A model generated the notes under the pieces. That model worked only from the letters and a program-made list of their open reading frames with translations. It made no database searches and was not told the origin of the DNA. The position numbers were made by a program, and so were the translations under genes. DNA of 64,000 nucleotides from Melampsora larici-populina 98AG31 (Eukaryota; Basidiomycota; Pucciniomycetes; Pucciniales; Melampsoraceae). Positions within the stretch are counted from its first letter, which is position 1, and every line of letters starts with the position of its first letter. Positions 34,949-47,484 of this stretch are shown here, piece after piece. Location: positions 1,820,881 to 1,884,880 of the forward strand of contig NW_006768765.1 in assembly GCF_000204055.1 (NCBI RefSeq). Direction: 5' to 3'.

Positions 34949-36578
34949 ATGCTTAACTCCGATTCCAATTCCGAAGAAATTCAAATTGAAAAAGTTAATA
35001 ACCCAAAACCGAAATCAAAACCAAAACCAAAATCAAACCTGAAATCAAACCCGAAATCAAAATAAAACAAGTCAACTAACGCTAAATCAAAATCAAACAA
35101 GTCAACTAACGCTAAAGATAAGAAAGAAGATGAAGCCGAAGATGAAGCTGAAGACAAAGGCGCATCTGGTGAATCATGGACTCACAAGGATACGCTTTAT
35201 CTCATTGACAAAATCAAACATCAAATGGATCTCGGCCGAGGTAATGACGGCGGCCTCAAGACTGAAGCATGGAAAGTAGTGTTAGAAAACTACAACGCCA
35301 AATTCAAAGTCGATGCATCTTTGAGAAGATTAAAGAATCATTTTCAAAAGGTTAGATGATTTAAATTCTTTAATTTTAACTCTATTGACTATCTTAACGC
35401 TTCATTCATTTTGTAGTTAAAGAAGACAGTAAAGGCTTTCGAAAAGATTATGGATTCTTCTGGCGCTCCTGGAACCAATGAAGTAACTGGCGAGGTAAAT
35501 GCTGATAAGGAATGGTGGAAGAGTTGGATCGAAAAGGTAAGCATTATCACTTTCAATTAACCTTCACATATATAAGTTGATTGAAAGTGATGGAATTCAA
35601 TTTTACATACTAGGATGGAAACGTTGATGCCAAACCAATTCGACACAGCGGTTTTCCCGCCTATCAAGCTGTACTAACGGTCATGCCTGAAAAGAAACTC
35701 AGAGCCAACGGTAACGATGGGTATGGAACTCAAAGTAAAAAGAAAGTTATTGCCTTACCTGAAGATTCAGATGAGAACAATGAAGATGAGGAAAACAATG
35801 GTAAGTCCAATTATCTCATCTTCATCGTTTGCTATAGTAATTAACAATGGTGCATGGGGTATTGATCATGTAGGTTCAAATGAAGACCAAGATCGCTCTC
35901 GATCTCCATCTCACGGATCTGAATCAAATAAGGACAACTTCAAGGACTTCGATTTTGAGGATATTGAAGATAGAGGGCCTCCACCTCCCTCACAAAAGAA
36001 GAAGAGGAAGAGTAGAATTGTAAGATATTGTATTTAATCTTTTTGTTTGATTTGTTTGTTCAATTTTGAATCTTTCTCTTTCTTCTCTTTCCATTTCTTT
36101 CATCTAGTCTTGAATCGATGGTCTCACAGCTGCTGAAGCTGCTCTTGACGACAGTGGTAGTGACAAGAACGACACACCAGAAAGCCGATTTGTACGTAGC
36201 AAAAGAAGTCCAATTGGACCCTCAGCTTCGACTTCTAAGCGCTCTCAAACTACCGGACCCAAACTAGTGGCTGAATCCATCAGGCAGGCTGTCGATCGAG
36301 TAACAGGAATGGAGGATAAGAATGATAGTGATAGGGTAGCTATCGCTAAAATCAAAACTGAACAACACCCAATGCGACAAGAAGCTATGGCAATCTTCAA
36401 CAAAGGATGCACCAAAAACCTAAAACCTCAACACATCATTTTTGCAGCAAACGAGTTGAAAAAAGATGATACAGCATCTTTCTTCTACCACATGGATAAG
36501 AATTATCGGTGGGACTGGTTGAAAAGTGAAGCAAAGATATTAGAGCAGTATCAAGAGCAAGATGAAAATAATGAATGA
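34949..36578 (+). pseudogene. Myb/SANT-like accessory protein of Harbinger A, two nonsense codons
   Basis: Five exons (34949-35350, 35417-35536, 35614-35800, 35874-36019, 36108-36578) keep phase. In PIF/Harbinger elements a Myb-like partner brings the transposase to the ends and into the nucleus. Here a lysine/serine/proline tract leads into WTHKDTLYLIDKIKHQMDLG...AWKVVLENYNAKF...SLRRLKNHFQKLKKTV, a trihelix/Myb-like domain at about residues 80-160. An acidic and arginine/lysine-rich middle follows, then a helical C-terminal end. Two in-frame stops break it: TAA at 35063-35065 inside a duplicated AAATCAAACAAG tract, and TGA at 36111-36113, two codons into the last exon. The remaining frame is otherwise intact, so the lesions are recent. 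Confidence 0.8.
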
Positions 36579-36795
36579 TTTCAACAGCTTCATTTCTTCA
36601 TAGGTTATTATGTTTTATTTTCCTTTTATCTATCTCACTTTTTCATTTCATTGTTTGTATTATACAGAATAAAGACTACAGTATCAATATGTATCCTACA
36701 AATTAAAGCAGTAATACATATATACAAAGATGAATTGATTGAACTTTTGCTAAAATGTGCCACAAAGATTTTCGATATGAGTGTTATTCAGAAGT

Positions 36796-38083
36796 TTAAG
36801 CCTGCCTACGCGCCACTGGTGCATTAATAAAGTCACGGAACATCCACTCGGCGAGTTGGTCCCTTTTTTCGGATGCTTGAGTGTGTTGATTCGGATTGGG
36901 CTCAACCCAATCTGGTTCACCGTTGTCCTCGCCCATTCTCCTTTCCAAGCGCTCCTTCAACATGTATCCATCATAGAAATCATCTTCACCCGATTCGATC
37001 CGGATGAGATTGTTTAGGACGCAACAAGTCATGACAATCATCACTTGAGTCTTGTATGGGTAAGACGGCATGGTAGCTAGGATTGGAAAACACATTTTCG
37101 AGACGCCGAAGATACGTTCAATCACGATTTGAAGTGCTGAATGTCTGTGATTGTAAAGTTCTTTTGGATTTTGTGGCGTCAAGTTGGAATTCTTCCATTC
37201 CTTGAGGTGATACCGCACCGATCGATAAGGCGTTAGAAAGCCTGGAACATTGGCATAACCGGCGTCGGCAACGTAAAAACAATCTGAAATGGCCAAAAAG
37301 ATCAATATGATGATATCGAAGAAAAGAGGAATGAAAACATTCACCTTCTGGCACAACAAACCGTTGTTCTTCTAATGCTCGGTGAAGAACACGAGCGTTG
37401 GCGTGTGAACCTTCTAAACCAGCATACACGAAAGTAAACATCATATTAAAAGAGCATCCAGCTAATACATTTTGCGTAAGTAATCCCTTTCGGTTTCGAT
37501 GGGCTGGATGTCGATCAGCAGGAACTATGCAGGGAATGTGGGTGCCATCGATGGCACCCACGCATTTGTCGAAGTACGGTGTGAAACGAGGATTGTTTCT
37601 GATTTCTTTAGGGCAGATCTCCCCTCCGGTAGGTTGAACAATGTAGATTGATTCAAGGGAGGCGATGGCGTGACAGACATTGTTAAAGTATTTACTGATG
37701 GTATGTCCAGAGCGTTGAAAGCGCTCTCCAGCGACTCGATTGGATCCAGAATTTCCAACAATAAAAAGAAAGATCATAACTTGCTCTTCCTTTGATACAC
37801 TACGCTTGCGGTGGATGACAAGCTTGCTTTCAAGGGCTTTGATCAAGCCCTTGAAAGCACGCTTGTACATTCGACAAAGTTCTCGAAATCGGACATCACT
37901 GCCTTCGAGGATTTTGTTTGTATACTGATTTCCTCGAAGCTTTGATGTTCGACAAGGCTTCTTCTCGGTGATTATCGAAGCAAGGTAATCTACTCCAGCC
38001 TTGATGATGACCTTCAGAACCGCAATTGCCGGTCGAATAGATATAGAGGACGCGTCAGAGTTGGAATCAGAGGAACTCGACAT
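36796..38083 (-). CDS. Harbinger (HARBI1-like) DDE transposase, intact
   Basis: Two exons (38083-37345 and 37283-36796; intron with GTGAAT donor) give 408 residues. The DDE_4-type nuclease catalyses excision and reintegration at TTA sites together with the Myb-like partner. Visible: a helix-turn-helix-like region at about residues 95-140 (KEEQVMIFLFIVGNSGSNRVAGERF...HTISKYF), the first catalytic Asp in GAIDGTHIPC (about 179), the RNRKG...TQNVLAGC stretch, the second Asp in VADAGY (about 253) and the Glu in IVIERIFG (about 302). No stop or frameshift was seen. This gene could still supply transposase even though its accessory partner is broken. Confidence 0.92.
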
Positions 38084-38380
38084 GATGGGAACTTCGAAGA
38101 AGGGATGATTTGGGTGATCAAAGGCTTGAAACCTTTCTTTTGTTCATTGCAACTCTCAAGACCATTCTGGTTTTCAAAGATTTGAAGACCGTCCTTAATG
38201 ATCACCAAAGCAAACGCTTCATTACATCATTTTTCACAAATTCTCACAAAACGCGAATTTTGGGTTTTTTTTACAAAAATCACTTTTCTACATGTAGAAA
38301 AGAGGTCACTCAGAATTTGACTTCACAAAATCCGGCTTAAGTGAACGCGGCCTTAGTCTTTCTCAAAAGCTGAGAGCTTA

Positions 38381-38541
38381 CACTGCGAAGATAATGTATT
38401 TCTCCAAGGTGAAAAATGATTACATATAATGCACAAAATCATTAGTAATGCAGAATTAATGCAAATTAATGCATTTTTAATCATTTTGTACATTAAATGT
38501 AATCATTTTTCACCTTGGAGAAATACATTGTCTTCGCAGTG
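38381..38541. mobile_element. Foldback MITE with TTA duplication (Harbinger-type)
   Basis: 161 bp, nearly all one imperfect inverted repeat of about 75-bp arms (CACTGCGAAGA-AATGTATTTCTCC at the ends). TTA lies on both sides (38378-38380 and 38542-38544). It lies 25 bp beyond Harbinger A's right duplication but has unrelated ends. Confidence 0.82.
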
Positions 38542-38544
38542 TTA

Positions 38545-39797
38545 GGAGTAGCCTGAGATTTAACTCTACAGGGATTCTGTCGACACAAATGTCACAGAAC
38601 CTGGGTCCTTGACCAGAGGAGTAGAAGAGATTTAACTAACCGGGTTAAGAGTAACTACTAGTAAGCTTCTCTACAAGTATTTGGTAAAAGAATATAAGAA
38701 AAGTTTGACACTGATTTAGAATATTTATTTCAAAGGTTTTAAGCTCTTAAGATTATTTGATGGGAATTCCTTAGGAGCTTGTAGTCAAAAAAAGATTTTC
38801 TCTTTAGATGAATATCTAACAAGAAGATTGCTGGGGTAAAATCAGGTGAGTCCTTCTTACCTTTTGATTATTGGTCAAGTATTTATACCTTTTTCCTTAT
38901 CCTCATTCCTGGTGGTTGATACAAATCAGAGTTCTTTGTTAGGTATAATTTGGTTAACTCCAAAAGGATCCGTTTAGTTCCTTACGTAACCTCAATATCA
39001 ATTTGAATATTACATACACCGGTAGTTCTATTGGTGTTTTTGTGCCAAGGTATTTCACACAATCAGTTCTTCAGAATTGTCACTATGCTACGTGATCTTG
39101 TTTAGATCCTTGGATAGCTCGTGATTCATTCTTCTCTAGTTATCTTCTACTTTATTTTATATATTGTTTCCAAGACCATCCTTGATGGTTCCTCTTATCT
39201 TATCTTTGTCTATAGCTGCTTCTCCGGCCTAGTCTTCTTCTCAAGACACTCAAATGCTTTCTTTCTAGAGTATCTTTTATTTTGAACTATTTTATCTTAT
39301 GTATTTCTAGACTTTCGATACTAATTCAATAAGGTGCCAGTGTCTTTTGAAGACAAGTATGTTTTTATAATATGTTTTCTTTTTGAATGGTTTCCTTGGC
39401 GGAACGCTGAAGGACCTTTGATACTAGGTCGATAAGTTGTGTGTATTTACTTCATACATGTTTTTACAAAGCATCACTGTTGTATTAATAGAAATGAAAT
39501 TATATAGGCCCTTGCTATTTGCAGCCCACACGAAATCCATGTAGGCGCTGCCAAAACAGCGCCTGCATGAAGGTTTCCCACGAAAAAGCGCCTGTTTGTG
39601 GCTCACAGTATCTGAAGATACAGCCCGTATTGGTGGTACATGGCTCACAGTATCCTCCTACACACGCCTTGCGCACGGGCCTCTAGGCCCAAAATATTTT
39701 GACGATTTTTCAACCTGTATGCAAGAGACAGTACATTTTTTTCCCCGAGGAAGTTGCTCCCCCCCTTCCTTAAATCTATCTTGAAGTTTCCAAAAAT
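38545..39797. other. No supported gene; possibly LTR-derived
   Basis: Pyrimidine-rich AT-rich DNA, then at 39540-39670 a GGCGCTG...CAGCGCC hairpin and a direct repeat TGGCTCACAGTATC (about 39598 and 39642). No coding signal. It may be the continuation of the sequence seen before 34586. Confidence 0.35.
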
Positions 39798-39996
39798 AGC
39801 GGTCTTCAAAACTCGTGTTCGGTGTCCCAGAAGTGTCCAGAAGTGACATCCAGAACCTTCTGGGACACCCCCAAAATAAATTTGGGGTGTTTGGAATTTT
39901 CGAAAGTTTATCTACATAAGTAATAAATATGCACAGTTGTATGGATCTGCAACCAATCCATCTTGTATCCACCTAAGTACCATTCAAATGGCCCAT

Positions 39997-42900
39997 ATGC
40001 CCTCATCCCACTCCCACTCCCATCTTTCCCGGACTCCTTCGAATTCATTGATCACAGGCCAGGCACCAATTGGAGCTTATTCATATACCTTGGTCTCGCC
40101 GAGTCTCAATCCACATATCAACCCCCATATCTCGCCAGCAATTGTCTCACCAGCGATCAATCCACATCTTTCTCAAGCTATCAACTCCCATCATATTTGG
40201 CCAATGATGTCTCCCACATCTTACCCATCATCAATTCAATCTGCTTTTCAAGATTCACATCAAGAAACTCGAGAGTCTCCAGCGAGTCTTGATGAATCAA
40301 CTTCTAAGCCTGGAAAAATGACCCGAAAAAAAAAGAATCCAACGACAAGAACAACAACAAACCGCCATCTTCCCCTAGCCGTCCTTGAACCCAGTTGCGT
40401 ACAGAGCTCAACAAGGACGGGAAGAGTCCCTTGTGGCTTGTGATTGAATGGCTGACTATGCCTGAAGGTGACGGGTTCCGTCTGGATTGGTGGAGGGGTC
40501 AAGGTGGAACAATTAAAAAGGCGAGAGTGGCCAAGGATATTGCAAATTACCTTGCTGTGAACGGTTTTCCAAATATACACCCAACATTGGTCAAGCAACA
40601 GGTTTGTGATTGGTGTATCTCTTTTGGTTACAAATGCTGATGAGTTTGGGATCTTTAGATCCGAGATCTTGAGAAGCACTTCCGGAACGCGCGGGATTTC
40701 CGTAAGGACACTGGTCAAGGTGTGAAAAAGACACTAATGGAGGATGTGTTATCTGAAAAAAAAGAAAACAGTTACAAATCGGATAGCAAGGCATGGAAGG
40801 AACTGCTGTCATCTGTCAAAGACAAGTTTGAGGGTGAGTTTTAGTTCCATGTGCATAGGTTCAGGTTGATGTGTACCACTAATGCTGATTGACTGCGTTT
40901 AACAATTTGAGCAGCGGTGATCAAAAAGAAGTGCCTGTACTATGAAGAGATGGTTCCTGCCTTTGGACAGCGACAGGCAAACTTGCCAGATGATATACAA
41001 GAGTCTAATGATGTGATAGATTTAGATGATATCTTACCTAATCATAACAATAGTGAATCTTTAAATTATTCAGCAAAAGATCAAGTAGAAGGCATCGAGT
41101 CAGATCTATTCAAAGAAAATAATGATGATAATTTCAATCAATTACTTGAAGGTGTTGAGAGTCCTCAAATCGAGAATTTAACTGACTGTGACAACAATCA
41201 TCGTAGCGAGAGTCAAAAAACCGATCTTTTTCAAACATCTGGGTCTTCTAGTCAAGTAGTGAATAGTCAACAAAACACTGATTCCAATGATCTTATCAAA
41301 TCAAAGGGTCGTCAATCATCACCTCGTTGTAGTATTTAAAGCTCAACAAGAGCTTTACAACACCTAAGAAGGGATAATCTACTACGTGTAATATAGTAGA
41401 AGTTGCCTAAAGACTGCCTTCTTCAAAGAAACCAGCACAAGGGCACTTGCTGACCACTTTGTGATAACAGAGAAAAAGATAAAGGCACCAGAGAAATAAA
41501 GCAATACTGTTGTGTAGTATTATTCCCAGTTTTAAAGCGCAAAAAGTCCACACACTATGTATTACTAGCAATACTGTTGTTAAGTATTATTCCCAATTTG
41601 ACTTATAGTCTTTAACACATGTAAATAAATTTCTCCTTGCTTTGAAGGGGCGGATTTAAGTGATCTCAGTACAAATATAGTAAATAAATGATGATTTATA
41701 ACACTACAACAAAGGTATAAGATGCAGAAAGGGGCACAACAATCCCAAAATCATCAAAGAGTATATATATCCACATTTAACAACCTCTACAACAGTCAAC
41801 AGCTTCAAAAAACCAGTCAAATCCGCCTAAAGAACCCTAAAAACCATGTAATGACGCAATGTAATGATGTTGTTACTAATGTATGATGTAATTTTCACAG
41901 CTAAAAGTGATCAATGACGCAATGATGTAATTTACAGCACTTCTTAAGATGAATACAGGTGATTTTTTCCTTGTAAACTAGCTGAAAACCAATTTTTGAG
42001 ATTACGAATTTTTTCAGATGTGCTTCAATTTTGATCTACTATAGTGCATCCTGTAGCCCTCGTGATACTGATCATTTCTGACACCCATATGACCTACTTC
42101 TGATGAGTTATTAGAGATATTGAGTTGTGAAGCTAAGGTTTTTGGTATTACATGTTGACTTGTGACTGTAAATTCGAGATTCACACCAATTTCTTATTTG
42201 CCTTATAACTTTTTACATACACCTCCATTACTAATGATTTAAAGTTTGTAAATTATGTAATCCACTCTTCTGCGTTGAATGAGCCATCTACTAACTTAAT
42301 CTGACGTCATTTGACATATGTAATAAGCTGAAAACCTTCATTTTTGACGAAATTCACCCATTTTCTTCACTTTTCACAGCTACTACTCTCTTTTTCTTGC
42401 TCATGTGATATAACATCATCTTCTATAACCTTAAAAATCCCGGAAAATCCTCTTGGCAACCTTAATTTCCACTGCTACCACCATTACATATGTAAACTAC
42501 ACACATAACCCTTGTTTACCAACTTTGAAAAAGTACCTTTCTGCTAATAACTTCTGTTTTACCTTATCAACCTTGAAGATTAAAATTGTTACTGTATATT
42601 GAACTGTTGTTCTTTCATATTCTAACCTTATAAAACCCATAACCTAATTATAAATAAGCTAAAAACCATTTTCCAACTTTTACACCTATATTTTTGAATT
42701 TTTCTTATCTTTTCTTTTTCTGTCTTTTTGTAATAACTTTGGAAGTAAACTATGTTGATCTTAAGAATAATTTTGAAATGAGATGACATAATATTGAGCT
42801 AATAAGTATACATAAGCCTCTAAGAGCTTCAATTGATCTGAAATCCTGAATTTCAAATTTTCTGCTACACTGAAGTTTTCTAATAACTTGGTAAAGTAAA

Positions 42901-43469
42901 GATGATCAATTTTTTTGCTTGATATCATAAATAGATCACCACATCGTAAAAGCTCAATCATGGATTCTAAAACTGCAGTCTCAAACAAATCATGTATGAA
43001 TTCTGGCCCGGCTTCGTCACTTTTAGCAAGTCATTTACCTTCCCGGGAAGAACGTGAGGCTGAGTGGGCATTTAAAATGAGTTACATGAAGGCTGAACAA
43101 GAGGCGAGAAAGTCTGAGGTATCATCTGCCAACAAACTGTCTGAAGCAATTATCAAATCTTTGAATTCCAAAATCGATGAAGACACTCGTTCTATCCAAC
43201 AACTCAAAATGAAAAGGGAGGCGCTAGAATTACAGCAAGCTCAAATTGAATTCAATGAAAAAAATTTGGAAGAGACGAAGAGCCTCAAGCGACGTCGTGA
43301 AGCACTTGAACTGGATAAAATGGAGAGAGACTTAGAGAGTCAGAAAAAGAAGGATCACATGGATGATATTTCCATGCAAGGTCGTCTTTACAAAGAGTAT
43401 ATGGACAACTTTGAGATGAGTTGGTCTGAAGCTAAAAAAACGGTGGACGAAATGATTGATAACAATTAA
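39997..43469 (+). pseudogene. Accessory DNA-binding-type protein gene of element B, broken
   Basis: Exons 39997-40601, 40659-40833, 40915-41327 and, after the insertion, 42948-43469. Compared with element C, the protein has a histidine/serine/proline-rich N-terminus, a WR-x-x-LNKDGKSPLWLVIEWL...GFRLDWWRG globular block of Myb/trihelix type, an acidic linker and a long coiled coil (SREEREAEWAFKMSYMKAEQEA to KKTVDEMI). Lesions: a frameshift between about 40325 and 40368, next to an A run; TGA at 40386-40388 where C has CGA; and a 1616-bp LTR-like insertion between codons at 41327/42948, after which the frame resumes exactly. In these elements such proteins are thought to assist the transposase. 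That role is inference. Confidence 0.8.
41328..42943. mobile_element. Solo-LTR-like insertion in element B's accessory gene
   Basis: 1616 bp starting TGTAGTATTT and ending ACCACA, with TCGT on both sides (41324-41327 and 42944-42947). TG...CA ends plus a short duplication fit an LTR. Removing it with one TCGT restores the codon phase matching element C. No ORF, no second copy in the window. The sequence is very AT-rich with repeated AATGATGTAAT words. Confidence 0.7.
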
Positions 43470-44208
43470 AAATATTAAATGAAGTATAATCATGCCCAAC
43501 CCTTTTGGTTTGAGACAACTGAGCTTATCCATGACACCAACTTTTTTTTTAAAACAAGTTATTTCAAACTTATCACTTTTCCCCTTATATTTCTCTACTT
43601 TTATACACTCATCTGAGCAAATAAAATGCCTTATGTTATATTTTTCAATCTTGTCTTATTTACACACACGAGTTAAAAATATTAAAAACATCTTGTATTC
43701 AACCATCTCTTGTGTTCACAGAATATTAAAATTGTTTTAAAACACGTCAAAACCATTGTTTCTTGTGAAATTTATCTCTTTCTAGTGTTTATTAATTAAA
43801 ATTGTGAGGTGATCACTACTCACTGTGCTTATCAATGGATTTTCATCTTATGTGTGTGAAGTGAGACGACTGGCTCATTTCCTTTTTTCTCAAAAAAAAA
43901 AGAAAGACACATTTGATTTCATAAAAAAATTTGCTGAAATGAAAACAATATACAACTTTATTTTAACCATGAGTGTATCCAGTGGATTTCAATTTGGAAG
44001 TACCCAAAATAATCCTATACGATTTACTTTATTTTTTCAAAATGAACCATCAAAAATAATACTTGTGAAAATCAGAAGCAACAATCGCTACCTACCTTGT
44101 AAATTTGCTTCCTAAGGGCAAGTGTTCAAATAAGAAAAAAAATTAAAAAAAGGTCTCATTACATAACAGAAAACATAAGAGTGAGGTAGATCACTTACTG
44201 ACAACTGA
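43470..44208. other. Element B, convergent 3' regions
   Basis: Non-coding AT-rich DNA between the stop codons of the two element B genes, with several A/T runs. Confidence 0.5.
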
Positions 44209-45818
44209 TCATTTGTGTCCCATTAGGCTACAAAAATTGTGAAAGACCAGTCTCCTTAATGACTCATCATTATCTGCAAGGACTTCATCAACAACCGCGA
44301 CGTTCTCTTCTGCATTTTGACGCTCTTCTTCTCGCTTGGCTGGGGTTGGGAGACCATATGTGAAAGCGCTGTGTTTGTTTTCATCCAATAAGAAATTATG
44401 AAGGAGACAACATGCCATAAGCAGGGCATTTAAACGCTTCATAGATCGTTTATCTCGCAAGAGAAGTCAACATTCTTTCAGCATCTGGAATCTGGACTCG
44501 AGCATTCCGTTGACATGTTCAATGGCTGATCGTGCCTCACTGAGGACTTTATTGAAGGTATTCTTGAGTCCAGGAAGTTCGCAGGCTGAATTTCTTTTGA
44601 AAAGAGGCAAAGTGCACTTCAAAGCACTATAACCGGAATCTGCAATCATATACTCATCCTCAGTGAAGTAATCACCAGGGTGACACCAAATCTAATGAAT
44701 CATATCATCAGTCCACGACAGGATGATATGATTCAAATGAACACTTACCAAGGATGTTCTGAGCACTCTTTGGTCAAGGACACTTCCACACCAACCGTGG
44801 CGAGAAAACATGATCCGACGCCAATGATTGCACACAAGCATTGAATTGACTCCGTAAAAGTACTTACGGGTCCAGTAATCCTCTTTGCAATTTACCGGGC
44901 CAAAAGCTAACAGGATAAGTGTTCCGTCGATAAACCTCACACAACCCTTCAGAACAGGGTGTTTTTGACAGAGCTCGTTTGAAATAAGTTTACGCTTGTT
45001 TTTGGATGGCCAGGAGAGGAATTGTGGTTGCAATTCAAGAATAGCCGCTACACATCTCCAAGTATAGTTTTCTACACTTCCATCTGTTGTTGAAATGGAA
45101 ACATGTTAATGCCGAGATGATGTACTTGGAATATATATGAGCACCCACCTGAAACACCTAATAAGTTGCGTATGAGGGCCACTTGTCCGCAATTTCCTGA
45201 CAACCCCAAGTTCGCTAGAGCAACCAGAAGTTGCAACTCAACCTGTGCTTGAGGATTACTTGAGGTGTTTTTGAACACTTGACTATCTTCGATGTAACCC
45301 AAAAGCGTGATGAAGCTACCTTTTTTCATTTGCGCCTAATCACATCCTTGAATAGGATATTAAGAACACAGTTAGAAGCTAATACCAAAAAATCGAACTT
45401 GAGAAATGAGATAGCTTGCCACTTTTATGAACGTAACCTCAGAGGCATGCATCATTGCGATGAAGAGTTCTTGTGAATGATCACGTTCTTGGAGAGTTCT
45501 CAAAGCCAGGTATTGTCGATTCTCAACGCTTTCCAGTTCCGCCAACCAAACTTCCACTTCAGTCTTCTTCGAATCGAAGTCCATGAGGGGTTGAGTACTT
45601 CTACTCTTAAGCAAGAGAGACAAAGTCAAGCGCTGGATTGGTTGAAGACGAAGATTATCAGGTAATAAATGAGGCAGAAGGAGCAGGGTTGATAACAAAG
45701 ATGAGGTTCTTGAGGAACGATTTGCTGGAGGTGTATAGTCGGTGGGGTAAGCTAGAAGGTGGTGTGATACCCCTTTCAGAGCTTGGAGTACTTGCCGTTG
45801 TGCTGAGACTCGCGGCAT
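44209..45818 (-). pseudogene. DDE transposase of element B, nonsense codon
   Basis: Four exons (45818-45420, 45335-45149, 45083-44749, 44691-44209) align throughout with the intact transposase of element C, from MPRVSAQRQVLQALK onwards. The catalytic text FIDGTLI, IADSGYSA and AIEHVNGML is present. TGA at 44467-44469 stands where C has an arginine codon, removing the last about 85 residues (RLNALLMACCLLHNFLL and the acidic tail). The first intron starts with GC rather than GT (GCAAGC at 45419-45414), whereas C has GTAAGG at the same place. It may still splice as a GC-AG intron. Probably inactive. Confidence 0.85.
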
Positions 45819-47484
45819 CTTGGTGGGGTGAGTAGAGTCTTTGGATTCCAGAGGGTGCGAGGTGTTCTCAAATATCCCCAGAGGTGTCCACAAGTGACAC
45901 CCCAAATTTATTTTGGGGGTGTCCCAGAAGGTTCTGGATGTCACTTCTGGACACTTCTGGGACACCAAACACAAGTTTTGAAGACCACTAATAGGGGTAT
46001 TCAAAACTCCAGAACCGGGTCCCAGAAGTGTCAAGAAGTGACATACAGAAACTTCTGGGACACCTCAAGAAATTTATGGAACCAAATTCAATCTTTGCAG
46101 TTTGATACATACATACATGCAGCATCACATATCCCGATGCAAATCCTCACTCAACACCCACTCAACTTTTCACATCACCTCTGATATGCCCTCTTCGCAT
46201 TCCCATCATCTTTCTCGCACACCATCCGATTCTGCTATCGGTCAAGCACCACCAATTCCTTATCCTTATACATTTGTCTCACCAAATATAAACACACCAA
46301 TCGCCCCAGTTATCCATCCACATATCTCGCCTCATATTTGGGGAACCTTATCTCCTGCACCGTACCAACCATCAGTTCAAAGTATGTCAGTTCAAGATCC
46401 TCAAGCAACTCCAGAAACTCAACAAACTCAACCGGTTTCGGAACCCAAGAAACGAGCTCAAAAAAAGAAAGATACCAAGGCCAAGGCCAACACCAAACAG
46501 GGATCTTCCCCTAGACATCCTCGAACCCAGTGGCGTGCCGACCTCAACAAGGACGGTAAAACTCCCTTGAGTCTTTTAGTTGATTGGCTTACGACTCCAG
46601 AGGGTGAAGGTTTTCGTTTAGACCAGTGGAGAGGTGAAGGAGGGACAATCAAGAAGGCCAAAATTGTGATAGATATATCTAAGTACCTTTCTGAAAATGG
46701 CTTTCCGAACATACGTTCTACCTCAGTGGAACAACAGGTTTGTCTATCTTGTCTTCACATTTGTTACATACGTATCTCAATTTTGTGTGGTTTTGTTTGT
46801 TGATGTAGATACGAGATCTTGAGAGGAGTTTTCGGACAGCACGAGATTACCGCAAAGGAACTGGTCAGGGTGAGAAACAAAAGTTAATGGATGATGCATT
46901 ACGTGAGAAGGAGGAAAATGGGTATGAATCTGATAGTGAGGCATGGAAAGAACTACTCTCTTTGGTAGAGGATAAGTTTGAGAGTACATGTATTTTTGCA
47001 AGTTTTAGATACGATACCCAACTAATCTACATGTATTCCTCCATAGCAATCCTTAAAAAAAAGTGTCTATACTTTGAAGAAATGTTACCTGCTTTTGGCC
47101 GGCGAAAGGCAAATTCACCGGACAAGGTTCTGGAATCTAACAACTCGTTTGTCATCGATGACATCTTACCCAATCAAAAAAAAAATCTTTCTTCGGTACA
47201 ACATGAAGATTCTCAACTTGAGGCCACGCAATCTGATCAAGATGAACGCGACGATGATCCGGATGATGCGATAATCGATCGATTACTTCATTCAATTGAA
47301 AGCCCAAAATTTGATTCTGTAGATGACATCAATCAAGAAGGTGAAGATTCAAATGACCTCGGTATCAAACATCAATCTGATTCTGGAGTCATTGGTTCAA
47401 CGAGTTCAGTTCTCATTGCGTCTTCCACCTTGGGAGATAAGGTCAATAGGTCAACTCGGTCTAAAGATTCCATCGCTTGTCAAG

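Larger units (their letters stand above)
34589..38352. mobile_element. PIF/Harbinger transposon A, complete
   Basis: 3764 bp with 18-bp inverted ends (GGCCGCGTTCACTTAAGC). TTA target duplications lie at 34586-34588 and 38353-38355, the hallmark of this superfamily. It has two convergent genes: a Myb/SANT-like accessory gene (+) and a DDE transposase gene (-). Confidence 0.93.
39798..45989. mobile_element. Harbinger-like transposon B, interrupted
   Basis: 6192 bp including a 1616-bp insertion. Ends 39798-39890 and 45897-45989 are 93-bp inverted repeats with three differences (AGYGGTCTTCAAAACT...). AAT flanks both (39795-39797 and 45990-45992). It carries a convergent accessory gene (+) and DDE transposase gene (-), both broken. 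The family is different from element A and close to element C. Confidence 0.85.

Noticed and set aside
34350..39430. One LTR sequence split by Harbinger A and a MITE
   Set aside because: Left flank begins with TGTCAGGG, but no CA end with matching duplication was found to the right; kept only as a possibility.
45819..46034. Upstream extension of the element B transposase frame
   Set aside because: The extra 72 codons are translation of the terminal inverted repeat; copy C starts at the matching MPRVSA methionine.
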